Both the position numbers and the translations under genes were made by a program. 64,000 bases of DNA, taken from NCBI GenBank assembly GCA_963704825.1, contig CAVPHV010000018.1, positions 186,001 through 250,000 on the forward strand, given 5' to 3'. The notes beneath the pieces were generated by a model, which saw only the letters and a program-made list of their open reading frames with translations, was not told the origin of the DNA and did not search any database. This document shows positions 26,367 to 34,978 of the stretch, piece after piece (positions within the stretch are counted from its first letter, which is position 1; the number at the start of each line of letters is the position of its first letter). The DNA comes from CAVPHV01 sp963704825. Its GTDB lineage: Bacteria; Actinomycetota; Acidimicrobiia; Spongiisociales; UBA5794.

Positions 26367-27023
26367 ATGAACCAGAGCGCACCACGACGATTCCTCCACC
26401 TGGTTCGTCATGGCGAGGTGGAGAACCCCGATCATGTGGTGTACGCCGACCTCGACGGGTTTGGGCTCAGCACCCGCGGTATCGTTCAAGCTGAGGCGGC
26501 CGCGGACTATCTGGCTTCGGCCCCGGTGGCGCTGGTTGTGGCTTCGCCCCTGGAACGCGCCAGAGAGACGGCAGGCGTGATCTTTGCGGCCCATCCGAAC
26601 GCCCAATTCGAGGTCGACGAAGGCCTGACCGAATGGCGGCTCGGCTCACGTTGGGCCGGCACTGTGTGGGAAGATCTACCGAAGCGTTTCCCCGGCGAAC
26701 TAGAGGCCTACCTGGCTCATCCCGACGACCTGCCGTTCTCGCCTGAGCCGCTTGCCACGGTGGGACGACGTTTTGCGAACGCTGCCGAAGCAGCGTTCGC
26801 GTCGATTCCCGAGGGCGATGTCGTGGCGGTCTCGCACCAGGATCCCGTCCAAGCCGGCCGGCTCCACCTGATCGGCCGGAGCTTCGACAACTTCCACGAG
26901 CACAAGCCCGGTCACGCCGCGGTGATCACGCTGGCGCCGCGACCCGCCCCGGGAATCGGCTGGCTACGCACCAACTGGTGGGAGCCTGATCAAGGTGATG
27001 CGTTCCCTCCGGTCGGCGATTAG
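26367..27023 (+). CDS. Histidine phosphatase superfamily protein
   Basis: 218-residue phosphoglycerate-mutase-like phosphatase. The catalytic motif is 'LVRHGEVENPDH' (His about residue 14), with the phosphate-binding 'SPLERARETAGV', the acid Glu in 'GLTEWRLGSRW' and the second His in 'VVAVSHQDPVQ'. This is the general two-His/two-Arg arrangement. The family covers many small phosphoesters, so a substrate cannot be read from sequence. It is followed by the frameshifted lipoprotein frame after 52 bp. Confidence 0.92.
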   Translation: MNQSAPRRFLHLVRHGEVENPDHVVYADLDGFGLSTRGIVQAEAAADYLASAPVALVVASPLERARETAGVIFAAHPNAQFEVDEGLTEWRLGSRWAGTVWEDLPKRFPGELEAYLAHPDDLPFSPEPLATVGRRFANAAEAAFASIPEGDVVAVSHQDPVQAGRLHLIGRSFDNFHEHKPGHAAVITLAPRPAPGIGWLRTNWWEPDQGDAFPPVGD

Positions 27024-27075
27024 AGCGACATGGAGCACGCCGGGATGAACTGCGCGACCGCAGTTGAGGAATCGG

Positions 27076-27437
27076 ATGCGACGAGCTGTCTGGATCATCG
27101 TGCTGGCCGCGGCGCTCGGCCTGATTGCCGTTGCGTGCGACAGTGGCCCAAGCGAACAGGTCCAATCGTCGAGTCGCGCCACGAAGACTCGCCGGACCGT
27201 GAGTACGTCATCGAGGCCCGAGCTCGCAGTGGCGAGGTTCCGTTCCTCAGCGAAACGCTGAGGCCGGGTAACACCCTCCAAGTCGACTTCAGCCAGCGCG
27301 ACCTGGATGTTCTACCGTACAGGGCAACCCTGGGGCTGACCCGTGTCCCCGGGACGATCGATACCCGCCCCGGGGCAGTAGCTTCCTCGGCACGGACTGA
27401 TCAAGCCGCACCCGAACAGGTCATAATCGCCCGATGA
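27076..27437 (+). pseudogene. Lipoprotein gene with apparent -1 frameshift
   Basis: The ATG at 27076 opens a clean lipoprotein signal: 'MRRAVWIIVLAAALGLIAVA' then Cys21, and continues as low-complexity SSSR-rich codons to a TGA at 27261. From about 27140 the frame that starts at 27030 becomes protein-like ('REYVIEARARSGEVPFLSET', 'LRPGNTLQVDFSQRDLDVLP') and ends at 27437 with a stop overlapping the next start codon (ATGA). The two halves together look like one small secreted lipoprotein split by a one-base deletion between about 27140 and 27190. A sequencing error or programmed shift is possible. Confidence 0.5.
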
Positions 27438-28153
27438 GCCGCGCTCCCTACATCATCACCGCCTTCTTCACACTCAGCGGCGCAGCGTGGGCGATCCAAC
27501 TTGGAGTCGCTCCGGCGCCGTTCGCCCCGGGCGCAGCCGCCGTGCTGGCCCTCGGGTTGGTGATCTTTGTTGTTGTTGCCGCCGCCGGACTACTTCTGTC
27601 GCGGGGCCGCTGGGCGCCATGGCTTGCCCTCATCGTCACACTCGCCGCCATGGCGCTGGCGATCGTGATCGACGACTTCACGGCGTGGGCCATCATCGGT
27701 CTGGTGGGAGGCGCCCTCACGCTGGCCGGGTTGAGTGGCCCCTGGCTCAAAGGATGGATTCGAGAACGGCCCTCAGCACAGGGCCCGGGACCCAAAGCAA
27801 TGGGAGTCGTTTTTGGCGCTCTGGCGTTGGTTCCGGCGGTGGCCCTGTCCTCCCCAAGTGGGCTCGATCCCGCCCACGGAATCCTGGGCGGCTCGGGGCT
27901 GCTGTTGGCCTGGGGATACGCCCGCGCCCAGCTCTGGGCGTTGTGGGGCATCCGCCTGGTGCTCCCGATCCTCGCGTTGCCGGCGCTCTACCTATCGCCC
28001 TGGCCGGGGAAGGTACTGCTCGCCGTGGTCGTCGGGATCACCGTCGGCCTGTCGTGGACCCGCGAGGCCTTCCTTGCCGTCTCTCCGCTGATGGAACGAC
28101 TCCCCGGCCCCCGGGTTGCCGCACCGCGCTCGGGCGAGGACACGCCGTCATGA
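27434..28153 (+). CDS. Polytopic membrane protein of unknown function
   Basis: 239-residue protein with about eight hydrophobic segments: 6-24, 33-54, 60-78, 79-98, 120-138, 146-163, 170-188 and 190-210. No charged motifs or known family were recognised. The ATG at 27434 overlaps the stop of the preceding (frameshifted lipoprotein) frame and the stop overlaps the next ATG at 28150, so three reading frames are co-translated. Context suggests an envelope operon, but no function. Confidence 0.65.
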   Translation: MSRAPYIITAFFTLSGAAWAIQLGVAPAPFAPGAAAVLALGLVIFVVVAAAGLLLSRGRWAPWLALIVTLAAMALAIVIDDFTAWAIIGLVGGALTLAGLSGPWLKGWIRERPSAQGPGPKAMGVVFGALALVPAVALSSPSGLDPAHGILGGSGLLLAWGYARAQLWALWGIRLVLPILALPALYLSPWPGKVLLAVVVGITVGLSWTREAFLAVSPLMERLPGPRVAAPRSGEDTPS

Positions 28154-28566
28154 GAGTCGAAGATGTCTTCACCATGATCGCCGGCACTGCCCTCGGGATC
28201 ATCAGCATGCTGCTGTTTGGGGCGGATGGCGTCTGGATCATCATCGGCGCCGTCGCCGGCCTCGCCTTTGGGATTGTCGTTGTCGCCCTGAAGATCCGGG
28301 CGCTCGTTGCCCTCTCCGTAGCCCTCGGCACCGTGATCGGCGCCCTTCTCGGCAAAAGCATCGTCCACGCCCTGTGCCTCCCCAATGAGTGCCCCGCGGC
28401 CGAGGGTGGCGCCGCCGTCGTCACTGCCATCGGCGCCTTCATCGGCGTCGGACTGGTCGTGGCGCTGGCGACACGCTCATTCGACGAGCATCGCGAGGCG
28501 ATAGACGCCGGCCGGCCCCCACCGACACCGGGATGTGAGACCGGCGATAGTTCTGCCGACGCCTGA
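28150..28566 (+). CDS. Small membrane protein of unknown function
   Basis: 138-residue protein with four hydrophobic segments (about 7-24, 26-46, 50-70 and 88-110). Between the third and fourth is a short loop with two cysteines ('ALCLPNECPAAEG') that would face the outside and could form a disulfide. The C-terminal 28 residues are polar and proline-rich. The ATG overlaps the stop of the upstream membrane-protein gene (ATGA). No family recognised. Confidence 0.6.
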   Translation: MRVEDVFTMIAGTALGIISMLLFGADGVWIIIGAVAGLAFGIVVVALKIRALVALSVALGTVIGALLGKSIVHALCLPNECPAAEGGAAVVTAIGAFIGVGLVVALATRSFDEHREAIDAGRPPPTPGCETGDSSADA

Positions 28567-28592
28567 TGCCGGCTGGGAGACGGTCGAACGAC

Positions 28593-28676
28593 GCCAGCTT
28601 GGGTTTGACGCGACGTCCAGGACCAAGCGTTTGCTCGCCGGCGCAATCCTGCACGGCCCTTCTACAACACCCTCCT
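28593..28676 (+). repeat. 84-bp dispersed repeat, copy 2
   Basis: Second copy of the element at 26272-26355, same orientation, 74 of 84 bases identical. It lies between the small membrane-protein gene and the GH13 lipoprotein gene, ending 50 bp before that ATG. Like copy 1 it precedes a gene, which would fit a regulatory or transcribed element. Confidence 0.8.
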
Positions 28677-28726
28677 GGGTCGAAATCCCCTATTGCCGAC
28701 GGTGGCCGCGGGCGGACACTGGCGAC

Positions 28727-31078
28727 ATGCGCCTCCTCGCTTTCCTGCTGATCGTTGCCGCTGCGTTGACGGCCTGCTCCGGCTCCAGCACTGAAACCAC
28801 CGCCGGACCGACGCCCACGAGTGCTTCGACGTCGACCGTCGCCGTCACCACCACCGCGCTTGCGGAACCCGAGAGCATGCTGCCGTGGTGGAACGACCGC
28901 GTGTTCTACGAGATCTTCGTGCGGTCGTTCAAAGATTCCGACGGCGACGGAGTCGGCGACTTCGCGGGACTGACGGCTTCGCTCGACTATCTGAACGATG
29001 GGGACCCGGCCACGACCGAGGACCTCGGCGTAACCGGCATCTGGCTGATGCCGGTGTTTCCCTCTCCGTCGTATCACGGCTACGACGTGACCGACTACCG
29101 GACCGTCAACCCTGACTACGGGACCATGGAGGAATTCGCTGCGTTCCTCGACGCGGCCCACGAACGAGGGATTGCGGTGCTCGTCGACCTGGTCATCAAC
29201 CACTCGTCTCGCGAGCACCCGTGGTTTGTCGCCTCCGCAGCAGAGGACCCCGAATACGGCGATTGGTATCTGTGGTCGGACACCGATCCGGGGACGACGA
29301 GTCCCTGGAGCGGAGACCCACTGTGGCATCCCAGGGATGATCGTTACTACTACGGGCTCTTCTGGGAGGGCATGCCGGACCTCAACCTGGAGAACCCTGC
29401 GGTCAAGACCGAGGTGTATGACATCGCCCGGTTCTGGCTCGAGGACGTCGGGGTCGATGGGTTCCGGCTCGACGGAGCCCGCCACCTGATCGAGGAAGGC
29501 GACGTCGTCAGCGACACCCCTGCAACCGTCGCCTGGCTCGAGGATTTCAACGAATACGTCCACTCGATCGCCCCGGACGCCCTGGTGCTCGGGGAGGTGT
29601 GGAGTCCGACGGAGACGGTTGCCGGTTATGTACCGAAGGCACTCGACCTCGCCTTCGAGTTCGACCTGGCCGCGGCGGGAGGCACTGCCGTTCGGGAGCA
29701 GAACTTCGCGACACTGGAGTCGGCCGTTGCGACCGCGCAGGCTTCCTATCCCCCGTTGCAGTACGCCACCTTCCTTACAAATCACGACATGAACCGGCTC
29801 ATGAGCGAGGTCGGTGGTGACGTCGCCATCGCCAAACTCGCCGCCACCTGGCTGCTCACCTCGCCGGGGGTCCCCTTCGTGTACTACGGCGAAGAGGTGG
29901 GCCTCGAAGGCGTCAAGCCAGACGAGACGATTCGTACTCCGATGCCGTGGACCGATGCCGAGCCCGGCGTCGGATTCACCACCGGCGTGCCCTGGCAGCC
30001 GGCCGACCCCAGCTTCGTCGCCGCCAACGTGGCCGACGAAATCGGCGATCCAGATTCGCTGCTCGCCCACTACCGCGCCTTGATCCAAGACCGCGCCGCC
30101 AGCGTCGCCCTGCGCCGGGGAAGTCTCCTCAACGTGGAGACAGGCTCACCGAGCCTCGCCGCCTATCTGCGCTCGGAGGGAACCGACCATGTCCTCGTCG
30201 TCCTGAACGCGGCCGTCGACTACGCCACCGACCTCTCACTGGATCTTCAGACCGGGCCCCTCGCCGGCATGCAGGGAGTCGTGCCGGTGGTAGGGCCGGA
30301 GGCGGCGGCCCCGCAGATCACGTCCGCCGGCGGGTTCGTGGACTACGCGCCCGTCGCGTCGATCGAACCTCACGGGTTCCTGGTCCTCCGTTTCACGGCG
30401 GAGCCGTCGCCACCACCTCCGGTGACCACGACGACGACGAGCTCAACGACAACCACCATTCCGGCCTCTGCGAGTGATGTTGCAGTAGCCGAGGAGCTCT
30501 ACCGCCTGATCGCCACCGGCGACCTCGATGCCGCTTTCAGCCTCTTCGCCGACGATGCGGTCATGACTTTCGAAGACGGGACCTCCCTTCCGTTGAACGA
30601 GCCGCTTCCCGCGGAGGCAGGGTTCGACGCAACGTGGGACTGGGACGACAACGGCGTGGTGACACTGAGCGACATCATTGTCGCCCAGAACGCCTATGGC
30701 GCGATGATTCTCACCAGCTTCGATGCCGAGTGTCTCTCAGCAGGCGACGAGGTGATCTGCACCCTCCACCAGACCGATATGTTCGGCGACCGCGCCGGGA
30801 TCCCGCCCGTCGAGATCGAGCAACCGTTCCGGATTGCTGCGGGCCAGATCATCGAACTCGGCGAGCAGTCAACCTCGAGCGCATCACCCGGTCAGGACGA
30901 GGCCTGGCTTGAACAGTTTGCCGAGTACGAGGAGTGGCTGGCGACCAACCACCCCGAAATCCACGCCCAAGCGTTCCGTGATCCGTGCTGTTCGGGCACA
31001 CCCGACGGGATGCTGTTCAGTGCGGAATCCATCGCGGCCCAGCGCACCGTGATCGCGCAATGGGCATCAGGTTCGTAG
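28727..31078 (+). CDS. GH13 alpha-amylase-family lipoprotein with C-terminal NTF2-like domain
   Basis: 783-residue secreted glycoside hydrolase. The lipobox LTAC (Cys17) is followed by a Thr/Ser linker and a GH13 barrel: region I 'DLVINHSS' (154-161), nucleophile Asp249 ('DGFRLDGARH'), acid/base Glu290 ('LGEVWSP') and Asp354 ('TNHDMNR'). The closest general type is trehalose synthase/oligo-1,6-glucosidase-like amylase. After a beta domain a second Thr-rich linker (about 561-580) leads to 200 residues that look like a SnoaL/NTF2-type domain ('VAEELYRLIATGDLDAAFSL'), an unusual fusion. I chose ATG 28727 because it gives the lipobox. Confidence 0.9.
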   Translation: MRLLAFLLIVAAALTACSGSSTETTAGPTPTSASTSTVAVTTTALAEPESMLPWWNDRVFYEIFVRSFKDSDGDGVGDFAGLTASLDYLNDGDPATTEDLGVTGIWLMPVFPSPSYHGYDVTDYRTVNPDYGTMEEFAAFLDAAHERGIAVLVDLVINHSSREHPWFVASAAEDPEYGDWYLWSDTDPGTTSPWSGDPLWHPRDDRYYYGLFWEGMPDLNLENPAVKTEVYDIARFWLEDVGVDGFRLDGARHLIEEGDVVSDTPATVAWLEDFNEYVHSIAPDALVLGEVWSPTETVAGYVPKALDLAFEFDLAAAGGTAVREQNFATLESAVATAQASYPPLQYATFLTNHDMNRLMSEVGGDVAIAKLAATWLLTSPGVPFVYYGEEVGLEGVKPDETIRTPMPWTDAEPGVGFTTGVPWQPADPSFVAANVADEIGDPDSLLAHYRALIQDRAASVALRRGSLLNVETGSPSLAAYLRSEGTDHVLVVLNAAVDYATDLSLDLQTGPLAGMQGVVPVVGPEAAAPQITSAGGFVDYAPVASIEPHGFLVLRFTAEPSPPPPVTTTTTSSTTTTIPASASDVAVAEELYRLIATGDLDAAFSLFADDAVMTFEDGTSLPLNEPLPAEAGFDATWDWDDNGVVTLSDIIVAQNAYGAMILTSFDAECLSAGDEVICTLHQTDMFGDRAGIPPVEIEQPFRIAAGQIIELGEQSTSSASPGQDEAWLEQFAEYEEWLATNHPEIHAQAFRDPCCSGTPDGMLFSAESIAAQRTVIAQWASGS

Positions 31079-31126
31079 GCATTGCTGAGGCTTCGGCGCC
31101 TTGGTTCACTGCGGGCGAACCGACGG

Positions 31127-32461
31127 TCAGTGAACGACGTAGAGATTCCATTCGCCGGGAACCCCTTTGAGTTTGAACGGTCCAATGGGGTCGTAGCGGA
31201 ACGAAGAGCCGACCGTCAGATCCTTGACCGTGCTGGAGACCGCAATCCCTCCATCCGGCGCGTGATCCATCACCCGCGATGCGATGTGGACACCGATACC
31301 TGCAATGTCGGTTCCTTCGAGCGTTATCTCGCCGGTGTGGAGGCCGGAACGCATTTCCACCCCGAGAGCTCTGACCTGATCGAGGATCTCTCTCGCCGTC
31401 GTCACTGCTGCCGCCGGGCTGTCGAAGATCGCAAGAACCCCGTCGCCCGTGGCACGGATGGTGGTGCCCCCGAAACGCTCGACCTGTGTGGAACAGATCC
31501 GGTTCGCGTCTCCGAGCAGGTCGAGCCATCGTTGATCACCTAGCTCGGACGCGAGCACGGTTGAACCAACGATGTCGGTGAACATCACCGTTGCCAAGCG
31601 CCGAACCTCGGCAACGGGTGCGCTCTCGCCTGTGACAAACCTCTCGACGTGGTCGAGGATCTCCTGGTAGTTGCCCACATGGAATGGGCTCGAGTCCGCT
31701 CCGTCGAGTTCCACCCACTTCGCTCCAGGGATCCTGTCCGCCACGTATTTGCCGAAGGCGACGCGGTGGTACATGTTGTCCCTGCGGTGGATCACCAATG
31801 TCGGAACCGTGATCGACGACAGCACACCCGTGACATCTACCTCTTGCTGAAATCGGTATCCCGTCCTGAGGAGACCCGGCGGCATCGTCGAACGTTGGAA
31901 CCTCACATACCATCGCCTGAATCGAGAATCGTCGGCAACCGATGGTGCGGTCAACAGCAGCACATCGCCCGTGGTTCCGTGTTGCCCGAGGAACAACTGT
32001 GCGTGACGCTTGGCAACATCGGACGGCACCCCGATCGGGTAATTCGGGCCACGCAGGAGACGCGGAACCGTGTTGATGAGAACCAGCGAGTGAGTCCTCT
32101 CCGGGTACGTCGCTGCGAACTGGATTGCCATGGTCCCGCCTTCGGTGTCTCCCACCATGGCGGCGCGTTCTGAGCCGGCGGCCTCCATCACGGCAACGAT
32201 TTCTTGTATCCAGAGGTCAACGCCGGGAGTCTGGTTACCCGGGATTGGATCCGAGACACCCGTACCGAGCTTGTCGAAGAGGATGACACGCGAGAAAGAA
32301 GCGAGACGGTCCAAGTATCGGGAAGCAGAAGGCTCGTCCCAGTAGTTGTCGACGTTCGTGCCCCACTGGGTCACGAAGACCAGGTCAACCGAGCCCTCTC
32401 CGAACACCTGATATCCGATTGCGCCGTTGGGTGACTGGGCATACTTCGTCTCTGGCTGCAC
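31127..32461 (-). CDS. Alpha/beta-hydrolase and adenylate cyclase fusion protein
   Basis: 444-residue protein with an N-terminal alpha/beta hydrolase (residues 1-275) fused to a class III nucleotide cyclase domain (about 280-440). The cyclase has 'VMFTDIVGST' with the first metal Asp and 'RATGDGVLAIFDS' with the second, so it may make cAMP or cGMP. The hydrolase nucleophile elbow is 'VGDTEGG', where the usual Ser is Thr106; the His is plausible in 'SPFHVGNY'. The hydrolase may therefore act as a ligand-sensing module. No membrane segments. It stands alone on the minus strand. Confidence 0.9.
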   Translation of the reverse strand: MQPETKYAQSPNGAIGYQVFGEGSVDLVFVTQWGTNVDNYWDEPSASRYLDRLASFSRVILFDKLGTGVSDPIPGNQTPGVDLWIQEIVAVMEAAGSERAAMVGDTEGGTMAIQFAATYPERTHSLVLINTVPRLLRGPNYPIGVPSDVAKRHAQLFLGQHGTTGDVLLLTAPSVADDSRFRRWYVRFQRSTMPPGLLRTGYRFQQEVDVTGVLSSITVPTLVIHRRDNMYHRVAFGKYVADRIPGAKWVELDGADSSPFHVGNYQEILDHVERFVTGESAPVAEVRRLATVMFTDIVGSTVLASELGDQRWLDLLGDANRICSTQVERFGGTTIRATGDGVLAIFDSPAAAVTTAREILDQVRALGVEMRSGLHTGEITLEGTDIAGIGVHIASRVMDHAPDGGIAVSSTVKDLTVGSSFRYDPIGPFKLKGVPGEWNLYVVH

Positions 32462-32517
32462 GTCTGCACGAGTTCCTTGTCATTGCTGGTGGTGGCGGCG
32501 GCTTCGGTAGCGCAAGG

Positions 32518-32997
32518 TCAGAGTGGGTGCGATACGGCGAGGGGTGGCCCGGCGACTTCCATCCATGACCGCTCGGCGATGTCTCGGTAGCGGACAGGAT
32601 CAACTGGGCCCGGCGGCAGGAGAGCATGCTCTTCGAAGAAACGCTCCATTCCCGATGGTGTGAACATGACCAAGATGCGCGATGCTCGGTCTTCGAGATT
32701 CTGGAAGCAGTGGGCAGTCCCCCGCGGCACGAACACAAACGCGCCCGGCCCGGCTTCAAACAACTTGGTGCCCGCGATGAACCTGAAACGGCCGTCGAGC
32801 AAATACCACATCTCGTCTTCACGACGGTGAACATGCGCCGGCGGGCCTTGTTTCGGCCCGATCGTCACCTCCAGGAACGTGAAGCTGCCGTTGGTCGATT
32901 CCGTGCGGGCCTTGATCGTCGTTGGACCTCCGGCCGGACCCGGGATGAGCTGGCCCTCGCCAGCTTGTAGGACGAAGGCCTCGATCGAACCTGCCAT
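32518..32997 (-). CDS. Cupin domain protein
   Basis: 159-residue single-domain cupin. Motif 1 is 'GPPAHVHRREDEMWYLLDGR' (metal-ligand His, His, Glu) and motif 2 is 'AGPGAFVFVPRGTAHCFQN' (metal-ligand His). Such stand-alone cupins bind a metal and act as enzymes or ligand sensors; the substrate is not evident. The ATG at 32997 follows AGGGGCGCTC; the upstream frame extends 17 codons but with weak character. It is upstream of and on the same strand as the hydrolase-cyclase gene with a 56-bp gap. Confidence 0.88.
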   Translation of the reverse strand: MAGSIEAFVLQAGEGQLIPGPAGGPTTIKARTESTNGSFTFLEVTIGPKQGPPAHVHRREDEMWYLLDGRFRFIAGTKLFEAGPGAFVFVPRGTAHCFQNLEDRASRILVMFTPSGMERFFEEHALLPPGPVDPVRYRDIAERSWMEVAGPPLAVSHPL

Positions 32998-33449
32998 GAG
33001 CGCCCCTTTGTCAGCGTCGAGCCGGTTTGGTCGGCGCAGTCGGAGCATACGCTCCGGCCGACCTCAACGGCGGACAAGACCGAAAAGTGGCGGCAATTGC
33101 CGCGGAGGGAGGCTCCAACCCGCCTGCGGCGGCACCCGACACGACGCATGAGAACGGAGCTCACCACGCATCTCCACGAGGCCCTCCAACGGAGTCCCGG
33201 CAACACGCTCATTCACCTGCTCGAAGAAGCCCTTGAAGGCAAATGCGGGCGACCACCGGCGCCCAAGTCTCTGGGGTCTCATCGACCCAGAGAAACACAC
33301 CGCGCCCGTCCAGCCACCCGGGGAGATCCCCGGCAAGGAGAGCCTCGACCAGGGCATTGCGCTACAGGCGTTCTCGAGTTCCCCGACCGGCCATACGCAG
33401 GTCGCGGAGTGCAGGCACAAAGGTGCCGATCGACCGAAGCTCCGCAGGT
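32998..33449. other. 450-bp region, possible decayed gene
   Basis: No intact gene. On the plus strand a frame from ATG 33148 ('MRTELTTHLHEALQRSPGNT') looks helical and protein-like for about 30 residues, after which a different frame ('LWGLIDPEKHTAPVQPPGEI', about 33260 on) looks better. This could be a frameshifted gene remnant. A perfect 14-bp palindrome (gcggcaattgccgc) lies at about 33090. Otherwise nothing seen. Confidence 0.3.
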
Positions 33450-34694
33450 TTACGGAGCGCCGATCACCAGGGCGACATTGTGGCCGCCGAAGCCGAACGA
33501 GTTCGTCATCGTGGTGCGCACGGCCACCTCACGGGCCTCGTTGGGCACATAGTCGAGATCGCACTCGGGGTCCGGGGTCGTGTAGTTGATCGTCGGCGCC
33601 ACTACCCCATCGCGAATCGCCAGGATGCAAGCCAATGCCTCGAGCGCCCCGGCTCCACCGAGCAGGTGACCCGTCATCGACTTCGTCGACGAAATCGGCA
33701 CCCGGTAGGCCTCGTCACCGAACACGGTCTTGATCGCTGCCGTCTCGGTGGCGTCGTTGGCCGGGGTCGACGTGCCGTGGGCGTTGATGTAGTCGATGTC
33801 GTCCGGCGCCATCCCGGCGTCGTCGAGCGCGGCCTGCATGGCGCGAGCCGCACCGGCGCCACCGGGCCGGGGCAGGGTGATGTGGTAGCCGTCGGCCGAC
33901 ATGCCGTAGCCGAGAATCTCGCCGTAGATGGTGGCGCCACGAGCGATGGCGTGTTCCCGCTCTTCGAGAACCAACGCCGCCGCCCCCTCGGCCATCACGA
34001 ACCCGTCGCGGTCGAGGTCGAACGGCCTACTCGCTCCTTGCGGGTCGTCGTTGCGCGTGCTCACGGCGCGTGAGGCACAGAAGCCGGCGAGGGCAAACTC
34101 GACGATGCCGGCCTCGGTACCACCGGCCACCATGACGTCCGCCGCATTGCGGCGAATGATCTCGGCGGCATCCCCGATAGCGTTGGCCGACGCGGCACAC
34201 GCCGTCACTGTGCACGTGTTCGGACCGTAGAGGTGGTGCCGGATCGAGACGACTCCGCCGGACATGTTCGAGATGATCTTCGTGATCGAAAGTGGCGAGA
34301 TCCGGTCGGGACCCCGTTCCCGCAGCGTGTCGACCTCGTCCTGGGTGGTGATGATCCCGCCGATACCGGTGCCGACCACGACCCCGGCCCGGGTAGCCGC
34401 CGGGTCGTCCTCCTCATATGCGATGCCGGCATCCGCCAGCGCTTGATCAACTGCGACCACGAAGAACTGGGCGGTGCGGTCGAGCCGGCGCGACTCGCGC
34501 CGCGGCATATAGACCTCCGGGTCCCAGTCCCTCACCTCGGCCGCAATGCGGCTGGTGAACGGGGCAGGATCGAACAGGGTGATCGGCCCAACGCCGGATA
34601 CTCCGGCCTGGGCGTTCTTCCAGAATTCATCGATCGACCGGCCCAGGGGGTTGACGGTCCCCAGCCCGGTGACGACGACTCGCCTTCTCGTCAC
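33450..34694 (-). CDS. fabF: 3-oxoacyl-ACP synthase II (KAS II)
   Basis: 414-residue elongating beta-ketoacyl-ACP synthase. The Cys-His-His catalytic set is complete: Cys in 'TCTVTACAASANAIGDA', His in 'INAHGTSTPANDATE' and His in 'STKSMTGHLLGGAGALE'. The N terminus 'RRVVVTGLGTVNPLG' and C terminus 'NSFGFGGHNVALV' match FabF. It condenses malonyl-ACP with growing acyl-ACP. It is the last gene of the minus-strand operon fabD-fabH-fabG-acpP-fabF, 14 bp after acpP. Confidence 0.97.
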   Translation of the reverse strand: MTRRRVVVTGLGTVNPLGRSIDEFWKNAQAGVSGVGPITLFDPAPFTSRIAAEVRDWDPEVYMPRRESRRLDRTAQFFVVAVDQALADAGIAYEEDDPAATRAGVVVGTGIGGIITTQDEVDTLRERGPDRISPLSITKIISNMSGGVVSIRHHLYGPNTCTVTACAASANAIGDAAEIIRRNAADVMVAGGTEAGIVEFALAGFCASRAVSTRNDDPQGASRPFDLDRDGFVMAEGAAALVLEEREHAIARGATIYGEILGYGMSADGYHITLPRPGGAGAARAMQAALDDAGMAPDDIDYINAHGTSTPANDATETAAIKTVFGDEAYRVPISSTKSMTGHLLGGAGALEALACILAIRDGVVAPTINYTTPDPECDLDYVPNEAREVAVRTTMTNSFGFGGHNVALVIGAP

Positions 34695-34708
34695 ATTCAG
34701 CTCCGTGG

Positions 34709-34951
34709 TTACTGCAGCTTGACGGCGACGACGTTGACGGCTTCACCGACGGTTGTGATCTTCTCTGCCTCTTCGTCGGGAATCTTCACGTCGAAGTTGT
34801 CTTCCAGCGCCATCAGGAGCTCCACGACGCCGAGCGAGTCGACCTCGAGGTCTTCCTCAAACGTGGCGTCCATGGTGATCTTGTCACGGTCGATACCCAG
34901 CTCATCTACGAGCAGGTCGACGAGTTTCGCTTGGATCTCATCCTGATCCAT
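34709..34951 (-). CDS. acpP: Acyl carrier protein
   Basis: 80-residue acidic carrier protein. The phosphopantetheine attachment site is Ser39 in 'EVDSLGVVELLMALED'. Length and the opening 'IQAKLVDLLVDELGI' are typical of fatty-acid-synthase ACPs. The ATG at 34951 follows the ribosome-binding site AAGGAGG. It lies between fabG and fabF in the fatty-acid operon. Confidence 0.97.
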   Translation of the reverse strand: MDQDEIQAKLVDLLVDELGIDRDKITMDATFEEDLEVDSLGVVELLMALEDNFDVKIPDEEAEKITTVGEAVNVVAVKLQ

Positions 34952-34978
34952 CGTGTAGCCCTCCTTGGCTCCGTCCCT

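Noticed and set aside
28439..30088. Minus-strand open frame of 549 residues
   Set aside because: Antisense of the GH13 gene with complete catalytic motifs on the plus strand.
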